In this document: piece by piece, positions 42,103 through 50,918 of the stretch
Position numbering within the stretch: position 1 is the first letter of the stretch
Layout of the letters: every line of letters begins with the position of its first letter
From: Halobacillus litoralis
Lineage (GTDB): Bacteria; Bacillota; Bacilli; Bacillales; Halobacillaceae
NCBI RefSeq assembly: GCF_009856355.1
Contig: NZ_WMEW01000011.1
Coordinates: forward strand, 62,001-126,000
DNA: 64,000 nucleotides
Direction of reading: 5' to 3'
Made by a program: the position numbers and the translations under genes
The notes under the pieces: generated by a model
Database searches by the model: none
What the model was told of the DNA's origin: nothing
The model's input: only the letters and a program-made list of their open reading frames with translations

Positions 42103-43722
42103 ATGAATAAAAAATGGTGGGTCTTTTTATCAGCTGCACTAATGGCGTTGTTCCTGGCCGCCTGTTCCTACGGCGGGGAAGAGGAAGCAGAAGGAGAGGC
42201 GGCTGCTTCGGAAGAGGCGGTCTCCGGTGGAAAGGTATCGATTCCGATTGTCGCTGATCCAACCTTTAATCCGTGGCACCCGAGTGCCTATGCCGAGTCC
42301 AATGTCATTAACCGTGTCATATTCGACGGTTTGACGAAGCCGGGGAAAGATCTCGTGCCTGCACCGGATCTTGCTGAATCCTGGGAAACATCAGAAGATG
42401 GGCTGACCTGGACCTTCCAGCTCCGTGATGATGTCACATGGCATGACGGCGAGCCGTTTACATCAGAGGACGTGGTGTTTACGTTCAACGATATTACGTT
42501 GAACGAAGAGCTTGGAGCGAACAGTGCCTCCTATTTCGGACAGGTGGAAAGTGTGGAAGCAGACGGCGATTACACCGTTATGTTCAACTTATCGAGCCCG
42601 GTTGCCGCCCTTCCGGCTTACTTGAGCTTTAATACAGAGATTATTCCTGAGCACATCTTCCAGGGAGAAGACCCATGGGATCTGACGAGCTTTAACAAGG
42701 AGAATCCTGTTGGAACAGGACCTTTCAAGCTCAAATCTTATACATCCGGCCAGAGTGTCGTGCTTGAGCGGAATGATGAGTACTTCGGCGATGCCGCGAA
42801 TCTGGACGAAGTGGAATACAAAATCCTCCCTGATGCCAACACCCACGTGGCGCAGCTGTTGAGCGGCGAACTTTCCATCTTCGCTCTGGATGATACCTCT
42901 GCGGTCGAACGTATTGAGAGTGCGGACGGCGTTGATGTGGATGGACGTGATACGAACCGTTTCTTCTGGCTGATCGTCAACCAGCAGGAGGAGAGGTTCC
43001 AGGATGTGAAAGTGCGTCAGGCGATGGAATATGCCCTTGACCGTCAGAACATCATCGATACCGTTCTGCAGGGATATGGAACGATTGCAGATGCGGGAAT
43101 TACGCCGGCCTTGTCGGAGTATTACACCGATGATGTGAAGCAGTACCCGTTCGATCCGGAAGAAGCGAAAAAGCTCCTTGCTGAAGCAGGCTGGGAGGAT
43201 ACGAACGGCGATGGATTTGTCGATAAGGATGGAGAGAACTTCGAAATTATCTTTGATATCGGTATTCAAGGGGATTTAGAAGCGATTGCCCAGCTTGTTC
43301 AGCAGTACTTGATTGATGTCGGCCTGGATGTCCAGTTGAACACGATGGACTGGAATACGATGATTGACAAAGTCGTCATCCAAAGGGATTATGCGATGAC
43401 CTTGAACTGGTGGCGCTACCCGCCGGATCCCGATTTGAAGGCGTATATGCACTCTGATTTTGCCGAGCAGGGTAATAACATCCCGGCTTATCAAAATGAA
43501 GAAATGGACAAGCTTTTGGACGCTGGTGCGGAAACAAGCGATGTGGAAGAGCGGAAGGAAATCTATACTGAGGCCCAGAAGCTGATGGCTGAAGAGCTTC
43601 CGTATATGTTCCTCTGGTACCCGCAGGAAGTACAGGTGAAGCGCTCGGATATCGACGGTGTTCCTGAACTGGCCTTTGGAGATACGCTTCACTATATCCA
43701 GGAATGGTATATGGCGGAGTAA
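42103..43722 (+). CDS. dppA: Peptide ABC transporter substrate-binding lipoprotein (DppA/OppA family)
   Basis: A 539-aa family 5 extracellular solute-binding lipoprotein. The signal peptide ends in the lipobox LFLAAC, followed by an acidic linker. Typical motifs include VINRVIFDGLTK, LTWTFQLRDDVTWHDGEPF and NPVGTGPFKLKSY. It captures peptides outside the cell for DppB/DppC. The ATG at 42103 is preferred to 42097 because of spacing from GAGAGGG. A stem-loop follows before the permease genes. Confidence 0.92.
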   Translation: MNKKWWVFLSAALMALFLAACSYGGEEEAEGEAAASEEAVSGGKVSIPIVADPTFNPWHPSAYAESNVINRVIFDGLTKPGKDLVPAPDLAESWETSEDGLTWTFQLRDDVTWHDGEPFTSEDVVFTFNDITLNEELGANSASYFGQVESVEADGDYTVMFNLSSPVAALPAYLSFNTEIIPEHIFQGEDPWDLTSFNKENPVGTGPFKLKSYTSGQSVVLERNDEYFGDAANLDEVEYKILPDANTHVAQLLSGELSIFALDDTSAVERIESADGVDVDGRDTNRFFWLIVNQQEERFQDVKVRQAMEYALDRQNIIDTVLQGYGTIADAGITPALSEYYTDDVKQYPFDPEEAKKLLAEAGWEDTNGDGFVDKDGENFEIIFDIGIQGDLEAIAQLVQQYLIDVGLDVQLNTMDWNTMIDKVVIQRDYAMTLNWWRYPPDPDLKAYMHSDFAEQGNNIPAYQNEEMDKLLDAGAETSDVEERKEIYTEAQKLMAEELPYMFLWYPQEVQVKRSDIDGVPELAFGDTLHYIQEWYMAE

Positions 43723-43729
43723 GTCATGG

Positions 43730-43763
43730 GAGAAGTGCACCACCGCGTGCACTTCTCTTTTAT
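43730..43763 (+). terminator. Intra-operon hairpin between dppA and dppB
   Basis: GAGAAGTGCAC / GTGCACTTCTCTTTT. It probably acts as a partial terminator or mRNA stabiliser that makes more binding protein than permease. Confidence 0.75.
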
Positions 43764-43780
43764 AAAAAGGGGGGACCTGT

Positions 43781-44731
43781 GTGATTCGTTTTTTACTCAA
43801 CCGCTTTGGCCAGAGCATCATTCTATTGTTCATTGTGACTGTCATTACTTTTTTTCTCATCAACCTTGCACCAGGTGGGCCCACAGGGGTCATGCGGATG
43901 GATGCCTCACCTGAAGAACGTCAGGCGGTGATTGAACGTCTCGGTCTGGATCAGCCGGTCATCGTCCGCTATTTTGAATGGGTGGGGAATGCTGTCACCG
44001 GTGACCTGGGCACATCATTCAACTCCAGTGAAGCGGTCGTGGAAAGGATTGCAGAACGTCTGCCTTATACGATGGAACTGACCGTATTCACGATCATCTT
44101 TTCAGTCATTGCAGGCATCATCCTCGGTGTCATCTCCGCTTTGAAACGAGGAAGAGCGGCGGATCACGTGATCAACTTTTCGAGTGTCATCGGTTTGTCG
44201 GTTCCTTCCTTCTGGCTCGGGCTGATGCTGATTCTGTTATTTTCTGTTGAACTTGGCTGGCTGCCGTCGTCCGGTGTCGGACCGAGGGGCGCGGACTTTG
44301 ATTTTGGGGGCTGGATGGCTCACTTAGCCATGCCGGTATTGATTCTGTCAACGACCGTGCTTCCGAATATCGTCCGCTTCACGCGATCATCGATGCTGGA
44401 AGTGATTTCACAGAACTATATCCGTACTGCTCGTTCCAAAGGGGCGAAGGAATTCGTCGTTTTGTATGTGCATGCGCTTCGGAATGCGATGATTCCGATC
44501 ATCAGCATTATCGGCGTGCTGATTCCGAGGCTGCTGAGCGGTGCTGTGATCACCGAAGCGATTTTTGGATGGACAGGAATCGGAACGTTGATTATTGAAG
44601 CGGCCAATGGCCGCGATTATCCATTGATCATGGGCATTACCGTTGTCATTACGCTTGTCGTTATCATCAGCAATCTGCTTGTCGATATCATTTATTCCCA
44701 AGTCGATCCGCGTGTAAAAAATATGGCATAG
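43781..44731 (+). CDS. dppB: Peptide ABC transporter permease DppB
   Basis: A 316-aa membrane protein with six helices. It starts with the family pattern IRFLLNRFGQSIILLFIVTVITFFLINLAPG and has the EAA loop that contacts the ATPase (NYIRTARSKGAKEFVVLYVHALRNA), followed by LLSGAVITEAIFGWTGIG. The GTG start at 43781 follows an AAGGGGGG site. It precedes dppC by 11 bases. Confidence 0.92.
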   Translation: MIRFLLNRFGQSIILLFIVTVITFFLINLAPGGPTGVMRMDASPEERQAVIERLGLDQPVIVRYFEWVGNAVTGDLGTSFNSSEAVVERIAERLPYTMELTVFTIIFSVIAGIILGVISALKRGRAADHVINFSSVIGLSVPSFWLGLMLILLFSVELGWLPSSGVGPRGADFDFGGWMAHLAMPVLILSTTVLPNIVRFTRSSMLEVISQNYIRTARSKGAKEFVVLYVHALRNAMIPIISIIGVLIPRLLSGAVITEAIFGWTGIGTLIIEAANGRDYPLIMGITVVITLVVIISNLLVDIIYSQVDPRVKNMA

Positions 44732-44742
44732 GAGGGGACCGA

Positions 44743-45636
44743 ATGTTAGGAGCTTCTATAAAAGAAGATATGGAAGAACAGCCCCTGAAAAAGGAAAAGC
44801 GGCGCTTCGTACTCCTTACAAGGTTGAAGCAGAACAAAGTGGCGTATCTATCGTTATGGTTTTTAGTCGTTGTCCACGCCGTCGTCTTTATCGGTCCTGT
44901 TCTGTGGCCGCTTTCACCGGATGAACTGACCGATGCAGGGGCTCTTGCCGGATGGACGCTGCACCACCCCTTCGGAACGGACGATCTGGGCAGGGATGTT
45001 TTTGCCCGAATGCTTCACGGCGGCCGTGTGACGCTCTTAGTCGGATTATGCGCCATGCTTTTCTCCTTGATTATCGGGACGATCATAGGCGCCTGCGCCG
45101 GATTCTTTGGAAAAGTGGTCGAAGCTGTCCTCATGCGCATTACGGAAGCAATGATGGCGATTCCGAACTTTTTCTTCGTCCTTGTCGCTCTTACGGTGCT
45201 TGGGACGACGCCGTTCATGGTCGTGCTCGTCATCGCCCTGACCGGCTGGGTGGAAATTGCCCGTGTCGTTTACGGAGAAACGTTGAAGTGGAAGGAGTAC
45301 GAGTTTGTTGAAGCGGCCCATGCGGCCGGGGCCTCTGCAAAAAGGATTCTCTTGAAATATGTCGTTCCGCAGATTCTTCCCTCGATCATCGTCTCCGGGA
45401 CGCTCGCTATTGCCTGGGCCATTCTTACGGAAAGTGCGATCAGCTACCTCGGTCTCGGCATCCAGCCACCGACGCCGACATGGGGGAACATGCTGCAGAA
45501 CTCCCAGCAGTACATCTGGACGGCGCCGATCTTAGGTGTGCTTCCTGGTGTAGCAATCACCATTGTTGTACTCGCTTATAATTTTCTCGGGGATGGGCTG
45601 AGAGATGCCCTGGATCCGCGTTTTGCGAAAAAATAA
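44743..45636 (+). CDS. dppC: Peptide ABC transporter permease DppC
   Basis: A 297-aa membrane protein of the DppC type: a cytosolic N-terminus, then six helices, the landmark HPFGTDDLGRDVFARMLHGGRVTL and the EAA loop (EYEFVEAAHAAGASAKRILLKYV). It forms the translocation pore with DppB. AGGAGGGG precedes the ATG. A peptidase gene follows 15 bases later. Confidence 0.92.
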   Translation: MLGASIKEDMEEQPLKKEKRRFVLLTRLKQNKVAYLSLWFLVVVHAVVFIGPVLWPLSPDELTDAGALAGWTLHHPFGTDDLGRDVFARMLHGGRVTLLVGLCAMLFSLIIGTIIGACAGFFGKVVEAVLMRITEAMMAIPNFFFVLVALTVLGTTPFMVVLVIALTGWVEIARVVYGETLKWKEYEFVEAAHAAGASAKRILLKYVVPQILPSIIVSGTLAIAWAILTESAISYLGLGIQPPTPTWGNMLQNSQQYIWTAPILGVLPGVAITIVVLAYNFLGDGLRDALDPRFAKK

Positions 45637-45651
45637 AGAGGAGGATGCGCT

Positions 45652-46500
45652 TTGTTCATGAACGTGAATGACAATGAGTTGTATTATGAAGTCCATGGAA
45701 ATCCCGAGGGAGAGGTGATATTCTTCATCCACGGAGCTCCGGGCCTTGGCGACTGCCGTAGTGATATCAAAGCCTTCTCAGCCTTAGGAGATACGTACAA
45801 GCTCGTTTTTATGGATATGAGAGGTTCAGGGAGGTCGGAGGGGCGGCCGCCGTTTACTCACGAACAGTGGACGGCGGATATTGAAGCTGTCCGCCGGGAG
45901 CTTGTCGGCGGTCCGATCACCATTTTAGGCGGCTCGTACGGCGGGTTTCTAACGCTCGAGTATGCCATCCGCTACCCTGACAGTGTCACCCGCGTGCTGC
46001 TGAGGGATACCGCAGCAAGCAGTGACTTTGATTACCTCTCCATCGACCGTGCCCTTGAGAGTGGGATTGAGGGCATCACTGAAGAAAACATGACCCGCCT
46101 TTTTGGAGGGGAGGTGTACTCTGATGAGGATTTGAAAGAGCTGTTCACTTTGATCCAGCCGCTTTATACCGTTGAATATGATGAAGAAGCCGTCCGTCAG
46201 CGCCTCGACCAGATTTACTACAGGCACGAAACGCATAACTTCGCTTTTCGGTATAATAAACCCGCGTTTAATCTGGTGGATCAATTAGCCGGGATCAATG
46301 CACCGATGCTTGTGACAGTCGGAAGGCATGACTGGGTCACCCCAGTGATCTGCTCGGAGACGATTGCCTCATGTGTACCGAATGCCGAGCTCGTCATTTT
46401 TGAAAACAGCGGCCACTCTCCCCAGCTGGAGGAGAATGAAAGATACGTAGAACTGGTCCGTCGTTTTCTCCATAAACATAGAGCTGTACAGCCTCTTTAA
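45652..46500 (+). CDS. Alpha/beta hydrolase, prolyl aminopeptidase (S33) type
   Basis: A 282-aa serine hydrolase of the S33 family: oxyanion motif FFIHGAPGLGD, DMRGSGRS, nucleophile in ILGGSYGGFLTLEYA, acid in TVGRHDWVTP and histidine in NSGHSPQLEE. S33 enzymes remove N-terminal proline from peptides. Within the DppA-F operon this suggests cytosolic hydrolysis of proline-containing peptides. The start is probably TTG at 45652, seven bases after GGAGG; the ATG at 45658 is an alternative. Confidence 0.83.
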   Translation: MFMNVNDNELYYEVHGNPEGEVIFFIHGAPGLGDCRSDIKAFSALGDTYKLVFMDMRGSGRSEGRPPFTHEQWTADIEAVRRELVGGPITILGGSYGGFLTLEYAIRYPDSVTRVLLRDTAASSDFDYLSIDRALESGIEGITEENMTRLFGGEVYSDEDLKELFTLIQPLYTVEYDEEAVRQRLDQIYYRHETHNFAFRYNKPAFNLVDQLAGINAPMLVTVGRHDWVTPVICSETIASCVPNAELVIFENSGHSPQLEENERYVELVRRFLHKHRAVQPL

Positions 46501-46536
46501 CCAATAAGCAAAAGACGAAAGGGAAGATATAAAGAC

Positions 46537-46575
46537 GAAAGAGTGTCTGGTTACATCCGGCACTCTTTCTTTTTA
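46537..46575 (+). terminator. Terminator of the peptide operon
   Basis: GAAAGAGTG / CACTCTTTC with following TTTTTAG. Confidence 0.8.
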
Positions 46576-46727
46576 GTTGACTATAAGGACTTCGTATCCG
46601 GTTCTTTTCATGTTTATATCCCCGATTCAGCGGGGTGTCTCTCACGGTTGATGCTTTTTACAATATCCTCCATATTATATGAAACTTTTTCGGATAGGAA
46701 CACGTATAGATGGTGGAGGTGATGGAC

Positions 46728-47180
46728 GTGTATTTTCCGTCCAGAAAAGACTTATTGTTTGTGCTTATGTACGGAGGAACCATTGGAAGCATTGTTCTCC
46801 TCTATTTATTTGGGGGAGAAGCGGCCGGTTGGCAGTTGATTACATATAAAAGCGTGCCGGGATACCTTCTCAGTGCAGGAATCATAGGAATCCTTTCATG
46901 GATCTGGTTTACGACCGGATACAAAATTAATGCAGGGATCCTGCACATTCGATTTGGTCCCATGAGAAAAAAGATCCGCATAGAAGATATTCATAAAGTG
47001 GAGAAGAGAAACAGTCCGTTTGCCACTCCTGCACTCGCGGTGAGGCGTCTCGAAATCCATTCGTCCGACCATGCCATTACACATATTTCTCCCAAAGATG
47101 AGAAGGCTTTCCTACGCCTTCTGCAGAGGAATAATCCAGGGATTGATATCAGCCGTACGTTGAGGGAGGCGGGGACATGA
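46728..47180 (+). CDS. Bacterial PH domain membrane protein
   Basis: A 150-aa protein with two membrane helices (about 11-30 and 47-66) and a C-terminal bacterial PH-like domain (70-140, TTGYKINAGILHIRFGPMRKKIRIEDIHKVEK). The start is uncertain: GGAGG lies eight bases before GTG 46728 and two before ATG 46722. The sequence MYFPSRKDLLF after 46728 fits relatives best. The next small membrane gene overlaps the stop by four bases. Confidence 0.75.
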   Translation: MYFPSRKDLLFVLMYGGTIGSIVLLYLFGGEAAGWQLITYKSVPGYLLSAGIIGILSWIWFTTGYKINAGILHIRFGPMRKKIRIEDIHKVEKRNSPFATPALAVRRLEIHSSDHAITHISPKDEKAFLRLLQRNNPGIDISRTLREAGT

Positions 47181-47374
47181 GTTTGAAAAAGAGAATCATG
47201 TCCGTCCTTCTGATGTGGAGCATACTGGGCCCGTTTTCTGTTATCCTGGGATACGTCAATGATGGTGCGATCGACTGGAATCATTTAATAGGAATGCTGG
47301 TTGCCGGCTTTGTCATTGGCTTCTGGATTGCCCCTCTCAGTGATCGGAAAAAACAAAAAAAGAGGCAGGCATAA
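47177..47374 (+). CDS. Small membrane protein, unknown
   Basis: A 65-aa protein with two hydrophobic segments (about 8-26 and 35-53) and a basic end (RKKQKKRQA). It starts at ATGA overlapping the PH-domain gene stop, so translation is coupled and the two products probably work together. Confidence 0.7.
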   Translation: MSLKKRIMSVLLMWSILGPFSVILGYVNDGAIDWNHLIGMLVAGFVIGFWIAPLSDRKKQKKRQA

Positions 47375-47518
47375 ACGATCAATTAGTCATCCTGAATGAG
47401 GTGCTTGAACTTCCTTTTTTCACCATGATTGGAATGGAAGTTGTTTGGAGGAAGAATGTCGCGGGTAGAGTCATACTTATGTGAAACTCACATTAATCTG
47501 ATCCGGGAGGTATGGAAT

Positions 47519-48586
47519 ATGCAGAAGAAAACAGCTGTCGTTGCCGGAGCTACAGGAGTGATCGGCAGTTACATTGCCAGGCACCTGAGTAAGCTGGAGG
47601 GCTGGGATGTTATCGGCATTGCCCGTCATATCCCTGATGATCCATCGGATATCACTTATGTTTCAGCGGATATGATGGATGGTCAGAACGTCCAGGAGAA
47701 TCTGGAATCGTTCTCAGAAGTGACCCATTTCATTTATGCGGCATATCAGGACTATGAATCTGATCCTCAAAAGCAGGTGGAGGTCAATCAGACGATGTTT
47801 GAAAATACATTAAATGCCGTAGAGAAAAACGCGGACCACTTGGAGCGTGTGATTTTGATGCAGGGGGCAAAAGCCTACGGCGTGCATCTCGGACCTATTA
47901 AAACGCCAGCCAAGGAAACGGACGCCCGCCATATGCCGCCGAACTTCTACTTTACACAGGAAGACTATATGCGCCGGGCACAGGAAGGGAAAGATTGGAG
48001 CTGGACAATCCTCCGTCCGGATGTCGTCTGCGGGTATTCAGTCGGAAAGCCTATGAACCTTGCTATGGTGATCGGCGCCTACGCTTCGATATCCAAGGAA
48101 CTGGGTCTGCCTCTTCGTTTTCCTGGAAAAGCGCATCCGTATCTTGCTCAGGTAACAGATGCGACCCTTCTCGCTCAGTGTGTGGAGTGGGCTGCGGTTG
48201 AGGAATCCTGCGCATTTGAAATATTCAATGTGACGAACGGGGATTACTTCCGCTGGGAGCACATGTGGAAGACGATTGCCGACTATTTTGACATGGAAGC
48301 AGCAGGAGCAGAGCCGCCAATCCAACTCTCTGAGATGATGGCCGACAAGCAGGAGTTATGGGAGCAGATGAAAGAGAAATACCACCTGCAGGACATTCCT
48401 TATGACAAATTGGCCTTATGGGGCTTTGGAGACTTCATTTTCAATTGTGATTATGATGTGATGACATCTACAACAAAACTCAGAGAATATGGATTCCACG
48501 AATTTGTAGATAGTGAAGAAATGTTCACACGCCTGTTCCGTGAATTCCAGCAGGAAGGCGTTCTTCCGGATTTCTCTAATCAATAA
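47519..48586 (+). CDS. SDR family oxidoreductase, PRISE-like (progesterone 5-beta-reductase type)
   Basis: A 355-aa extended SDR. The NAD(P) motif is VVAGATGVIGSYIARHL (residues 7-23). The body follows the PRISE group known from plants and bacteria (ERVILMQGAKAYGVHLG, KTPAKETDARHMPPNFYFTQEDY, WSWTILRPDVVCGYSVGKPMN), which reduces activated carbon-carbon double bonds such as enones. The bacterial substrate is unknown. The ATG at 47519 lies eight bases after GGGAGG; the longer ORF from 47429 lacks a ribosome site. Confidence 0.8.
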   Translation: MQKKTAVVAGATGVIGSYIARHLSKLEGWDVIGIARHIPDDPSDITYVSADMMDGQNVQENLESFSEVTHFIYAAYQDYESDPQKQVEVNQTMFENTLNAVEKNADHLERVILMQGAKAYGVHLGPIKTPAKETDARHMPPNFYFTQEDYMRRAQEGKDWSWTILRPDVVCGYSVGKPMNLAMVIGAYASISKELGLPLRFPGKAHPYLAQVTDATLLAQCVEWAAVEESCAFEIFNVTNGDYFRWEHMWKTIADYFDMEAAGAEPPIQLSEMMADKQELWEQMKEKYHLQDIPYDKLALWGFGDFIFNCDYDVMTSTTKLREYGFHEFVDSEEMFTRLFREFQQEGVLPDFSNQ

Positions 48587-48592
48587 AGGCTT

Positions 48593-48626
48593 AAGATCCA
48601 CTCGACATCCGGGTGGGTCTTTTTTA
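48593..48626 (+). terminator. Terminator after the PRISE-like gene
   Basis: AGATCCACTC / GGGTGGGTCTTTTTT hairpin. Confidence 0.75.
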
Positions 48627-48685
48627 ATAACCGTTTTTAAGCAGTAAGGCTGTTTTTGTGATAAATGGAATATATGTATTGCATT

Positions 48686-48705
48686 ATGTAACTTATATGT
48701 TACAT
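48686..48705. promoter_or_regulatory. Operator overlapping the XRE regulator promoter
   Basis: ATGTAACTTATATGTTACAT is an inverted repeat with perfect seven-base arms. It sits between a -35-like TTGCAT (48679-48684) and a TACATT -10 (48701-48706), so a bound protein would block the promoter. Autorepression by the following XRE gene is likely. Confidence 0.6.
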
Positions 48706-48728
48706 TGATGAGGAAGGGATAGATAATT

Positions 48729-48929
48729 ATGGAAAATAAAGTGAAGATCGCGCGTGTCACCCTCGGTTTAACCCAGCAGGAACTTGCAGAGAAGGTCGGT
48801 GTCACACGTCAGACAATCAGCTTGATTGAGAAAGGCCGTTACAACCCAACGTTGAAGCTGTGTCTGGAGATCTGCTATGCCGTTAACCAAACGCTGGATG
48901 AAGTATTCTGGCAGGAACGAAAGGAGTAA
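48729..48929 (+). CDS. XRE family helix-turn-helix regulator
   Basis: A 66-aa single-domain HTH_3 protein close to YgzD-type regulators: KIARVTLGLTQQELAEKVGV, TRQTISLIEKGRYNPTLKL, ICYAVNQTLDEVFW. It is probably a dimeric repressor. It is paired with a membrane protein gene five bases downstream, a common Firmicute arrangement in which the two are controlled together. Confidence 0.9.
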   Translation: MENKVKIARVTLGLTQQELAEKVGVTRQTISLIEKGRYNPTLKLCLEICYAVNQTLDEVFWQERKE

Positions 48930-48934
48930 AAGAA

Positions 48935-49354
48935 ATGGAAAAAATTAAAGATGAACGTCTGCAGTTGAAAAATTTAAAGAACATCAGGATTACTTTTATT
49001 GTCCAGACTTTAGGAATTCTCGGAATCCTGCTTTATGATCTGATTAACTATGGGATGGACGGGATGACGAACAATCCTGTCTGGTTTGTTTTCATTTTGA
49101 CAGGAGTGATTAATGCCTACCTTTCCATGAGTATCAGTGTGGAGCATGAGAAAACAAAACGGTCCCCCGTGACACGGTTGTACATATCTCTCGGTGTAAT
49201 CACATTGATTTCTCTTTTATTTGTTACTTTCACCGCCTTGACGAATGGGTACAACGTGATGGACGGTTTGTTGGTTGGAGGAATCGTTTTTGTCTGTTTG
49301 GTCCTCCCCGCTTTTTATATGTACGGCCTTCGGCAGAAAGAGCGCGACGAATAG
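48935..49354 (+). CDS. Membrane protein paired with the XRE regulator
   Basis: A 139-aa protein with four hydrophobic segments (about 16-36, 48-65, 82-101 and 111-131) and charged ends (MEKIKDERLQLKNLKN, RQKERDE). No domain named with confidence. AAAGGAG lies in the end of the XRE gene. Cotranscription is very likely. Confidence 0.7.
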   Translation: MEKIKDERLQLKNLKNIRITFIVQTLGILGILLYDLINYGMDGMTNNPVWFVFILTGVINAYLSMSISVEHEKTKRSPVTRLYISLGVITLISLLFVTFTALTNGYNVMDGLLVGGIVFVCLVLPAFYMYGLRQKERDE

Positions 49355-49435
49355 TCTTTTCTTGTACGATTTTTCCAAAAAGGATTGAGGTTCCAGGGAG
49401 GTTTTGGAATAATAGGGCCGTAAAGGAGGATGGTC

Positions 49436-49774
49436 ATGAAAGAATTAACGACCAACATGTCATTATTAATTGTAGGCGCCTGCATCTTGTCAGGAGCAAT
49501 TATTCTTTCCAACGCTCTCACGCAGAGCTCCCAGGAGGCTGGTGAACAGGTTATAGTCCGCGAACAGCCTGAGGGTCCTCAGCTGTTGAGTTATTTGGAG
49601 CTTCAGGATTACCTGGGTCTTAGTGACGAGCAGATAGAAAAGGTTCTTCCGAAGAATGAGGGGGATGGTGTGAAGAGTCAGATCCCTTATGTGAAAATCG
49701 GCTACGAATACTATTTCCCTGTCAAAGCTGTCGACAAATGGCTGGCCGAAACAGAAGCCGCCACTTTTCGCTGA
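49436..49774 (+). CDS. Membrane-anchored small protein with HTH/excisionase-like C-terminus
   Basis: A 112-aa protein with one N-terminal membrane segment (about 8-26) and a C-terminal part (LSYLELQDYLGLSDEQIEKVLP, then IPYVKIGYEYYFPVKAVDKWL) that reads like a MerR/excisionase-type fold (a helix, then a YVKIG-type beta strand, then a final helix), a pattern seen in some Bacillus proteins. DNA binding by a membrane-bound protein would be odd, so it may bind something else. The ATG at 49436 lies seven bases after AAAGGAGG. Confidence 0.6.
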   Translation: MKELTTNMSLLIVGACILSGAIILSNALTQSSQEAGEQVIVREQPEGPQLLSYLELQDYLGLSDEQIEKVLPKNEGDGVKSQIPYVKIGYEYYFPVKAVDKWLAETEAATFR

Positions 49775-49823
49775 TTGAGATTAAAGTCTTTCATCAGGAA
49801 ACAAAATGGAGCGGAGGAAATCG

Positions 49824-50867
49824 ATGAGAATACATAAAGAGCTGCCCGAAATGATCCATGATAAAAGTAAGGACATCAGCTTTTCCGGAGTGGTCTATGT
49901 AAAGGACAGGGAACAAGTGCTTTTGAAGAAGGCCTATGGTTACGCAGACAGAGCGGAGAAAAGGCTGAATACATACAACACCCGTTTCGGAACAGCCTCC
50001 GGAAGCAAACTGTTCACCGCTGTGGCTGTCTGCCGGCTTGTGGAACAAGGACAGCTGGAGTTTGATACACCACTGGCCGACTGTCTGGCGATAGAATTCC
50101 CTTATTTTAATAAGGATGTAACCATTCATCACCTGCTGACGCATACGTCCGGCCTGCCGGATTATTTTGATGAGGAAGTGATGGAGGATTACGAGGATTT
50201 ATGGACGGATGTGCCTGTCTATAAAATCGAAACGCTCAAGGATTTCCTGCCCCTTTTTCAAAAGAAACCGATGAACGGCGGTCCTGGGGAGCGGTTCCAC
50301 TACAACAATGCGGCCTATATTCTGCTTGGGTTGATCATCGAGCAGCAAACAGGAGAGGCGTATACCGATTATGTAAAGTCGGAGATTTTTGATCGCTGCG
50401 GGATGTATGACTCCGGGTATTTTTCTCTCGATCAGCTCCCGGTCAATACAGCGATCGGCTATATCGATGACAAGGAAAAGGGAACATGGCGGACGAATGT
50501 TTATTCGATTCCCAAACAAGGCGGGTCAGATGGCGGCGCGTTTTTATCAGCTCCGGATATGGCGAAGTTCTGGGAAGCTTTATTCCAATATGAACTGCTG
50601 AGCGAAGAGATGACCAGCAGGCTTCTGCAGCCTTATGTGCAAGTGAATGAGATGATTTATTACGGGTACGGAATTTGGTTGAACCAAAAAGACGAGCATA
50701 TATACAAATACCACGTCATGGGCTGTGATCCCGGTGTCAGCTTCCGCTCCTCTTATTATCCGGATGCAGGCCTCATCACAGTGGTTCCTTCCAATCAGGA
50801 ATCCGGACCGTTCGAAGTCACTGATGTCATCGAGGATTTCCTGCTGGGATGGAATAGCGGAAAGTAA
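49824..50867 (+). CDS. Serine hydrolase, beta-lactamase class C / PBP4-like
   Basis: A 347-aa protein of the beta-lactamase (class C-type) family. The SxxK nucleophile motif is SGSKLF (residues about 58-63), the YxN motif is HYNNAAYILLG, with HLLTHTSGLPDY typical for the family. It lacks a signal peptide, so it is probably a cytosolic esterase or peptidase rather than a resistance enzyme. The ATG at 49824 follows GGAGG. Confidence 0.85.
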   Translation: MRIHKELPEMIHDKSKDISFSGVVYVKDREQVLLKKAYGYADRAEKRLNTYNTRFGTASGSKLFTAVAVCRLVEQGQLEFDTPLADCLAIEFPYFNKDVTIHHLLTHTSGLPDYFDEEVMEDYEDLWTDVPVYKIETLKDFLPLFQKKPMNGGPGERFHYNNAAYILLGLIIEQQTGEAYTDYVKSEIFDRCGMYDSGYFSLDQLPVNTAIGYIDDKEKGTWRTNVYSIPKQGGSDGGAFLSAPDMAKFWEALFQYELLSEEMTSRLLQPYVQVNEMIYYGYGIWLNQKDEHIYKYHVMGCDPGVSFRSSYYPDAGLITVVPSNQESGPFEVTDVIEDFLLGWNSGK

Positions 50868-50871
50868 AACC

Positions 50872-50881
50872 ATGCTATAAT
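50872..50881 (+). promoter_or_regulatory. Extended -10 promoter of the DUF2200 gene
   Basis: ATGCTATAAT, identical to those at 1, 6426 and 10194, located 38 bases before the next start. Confidence 0.6.
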
Positions 50882-50918
50882 ACAGATACAGATCCTGTTA
50901 AAAGGAAGGTGTTGTGGA

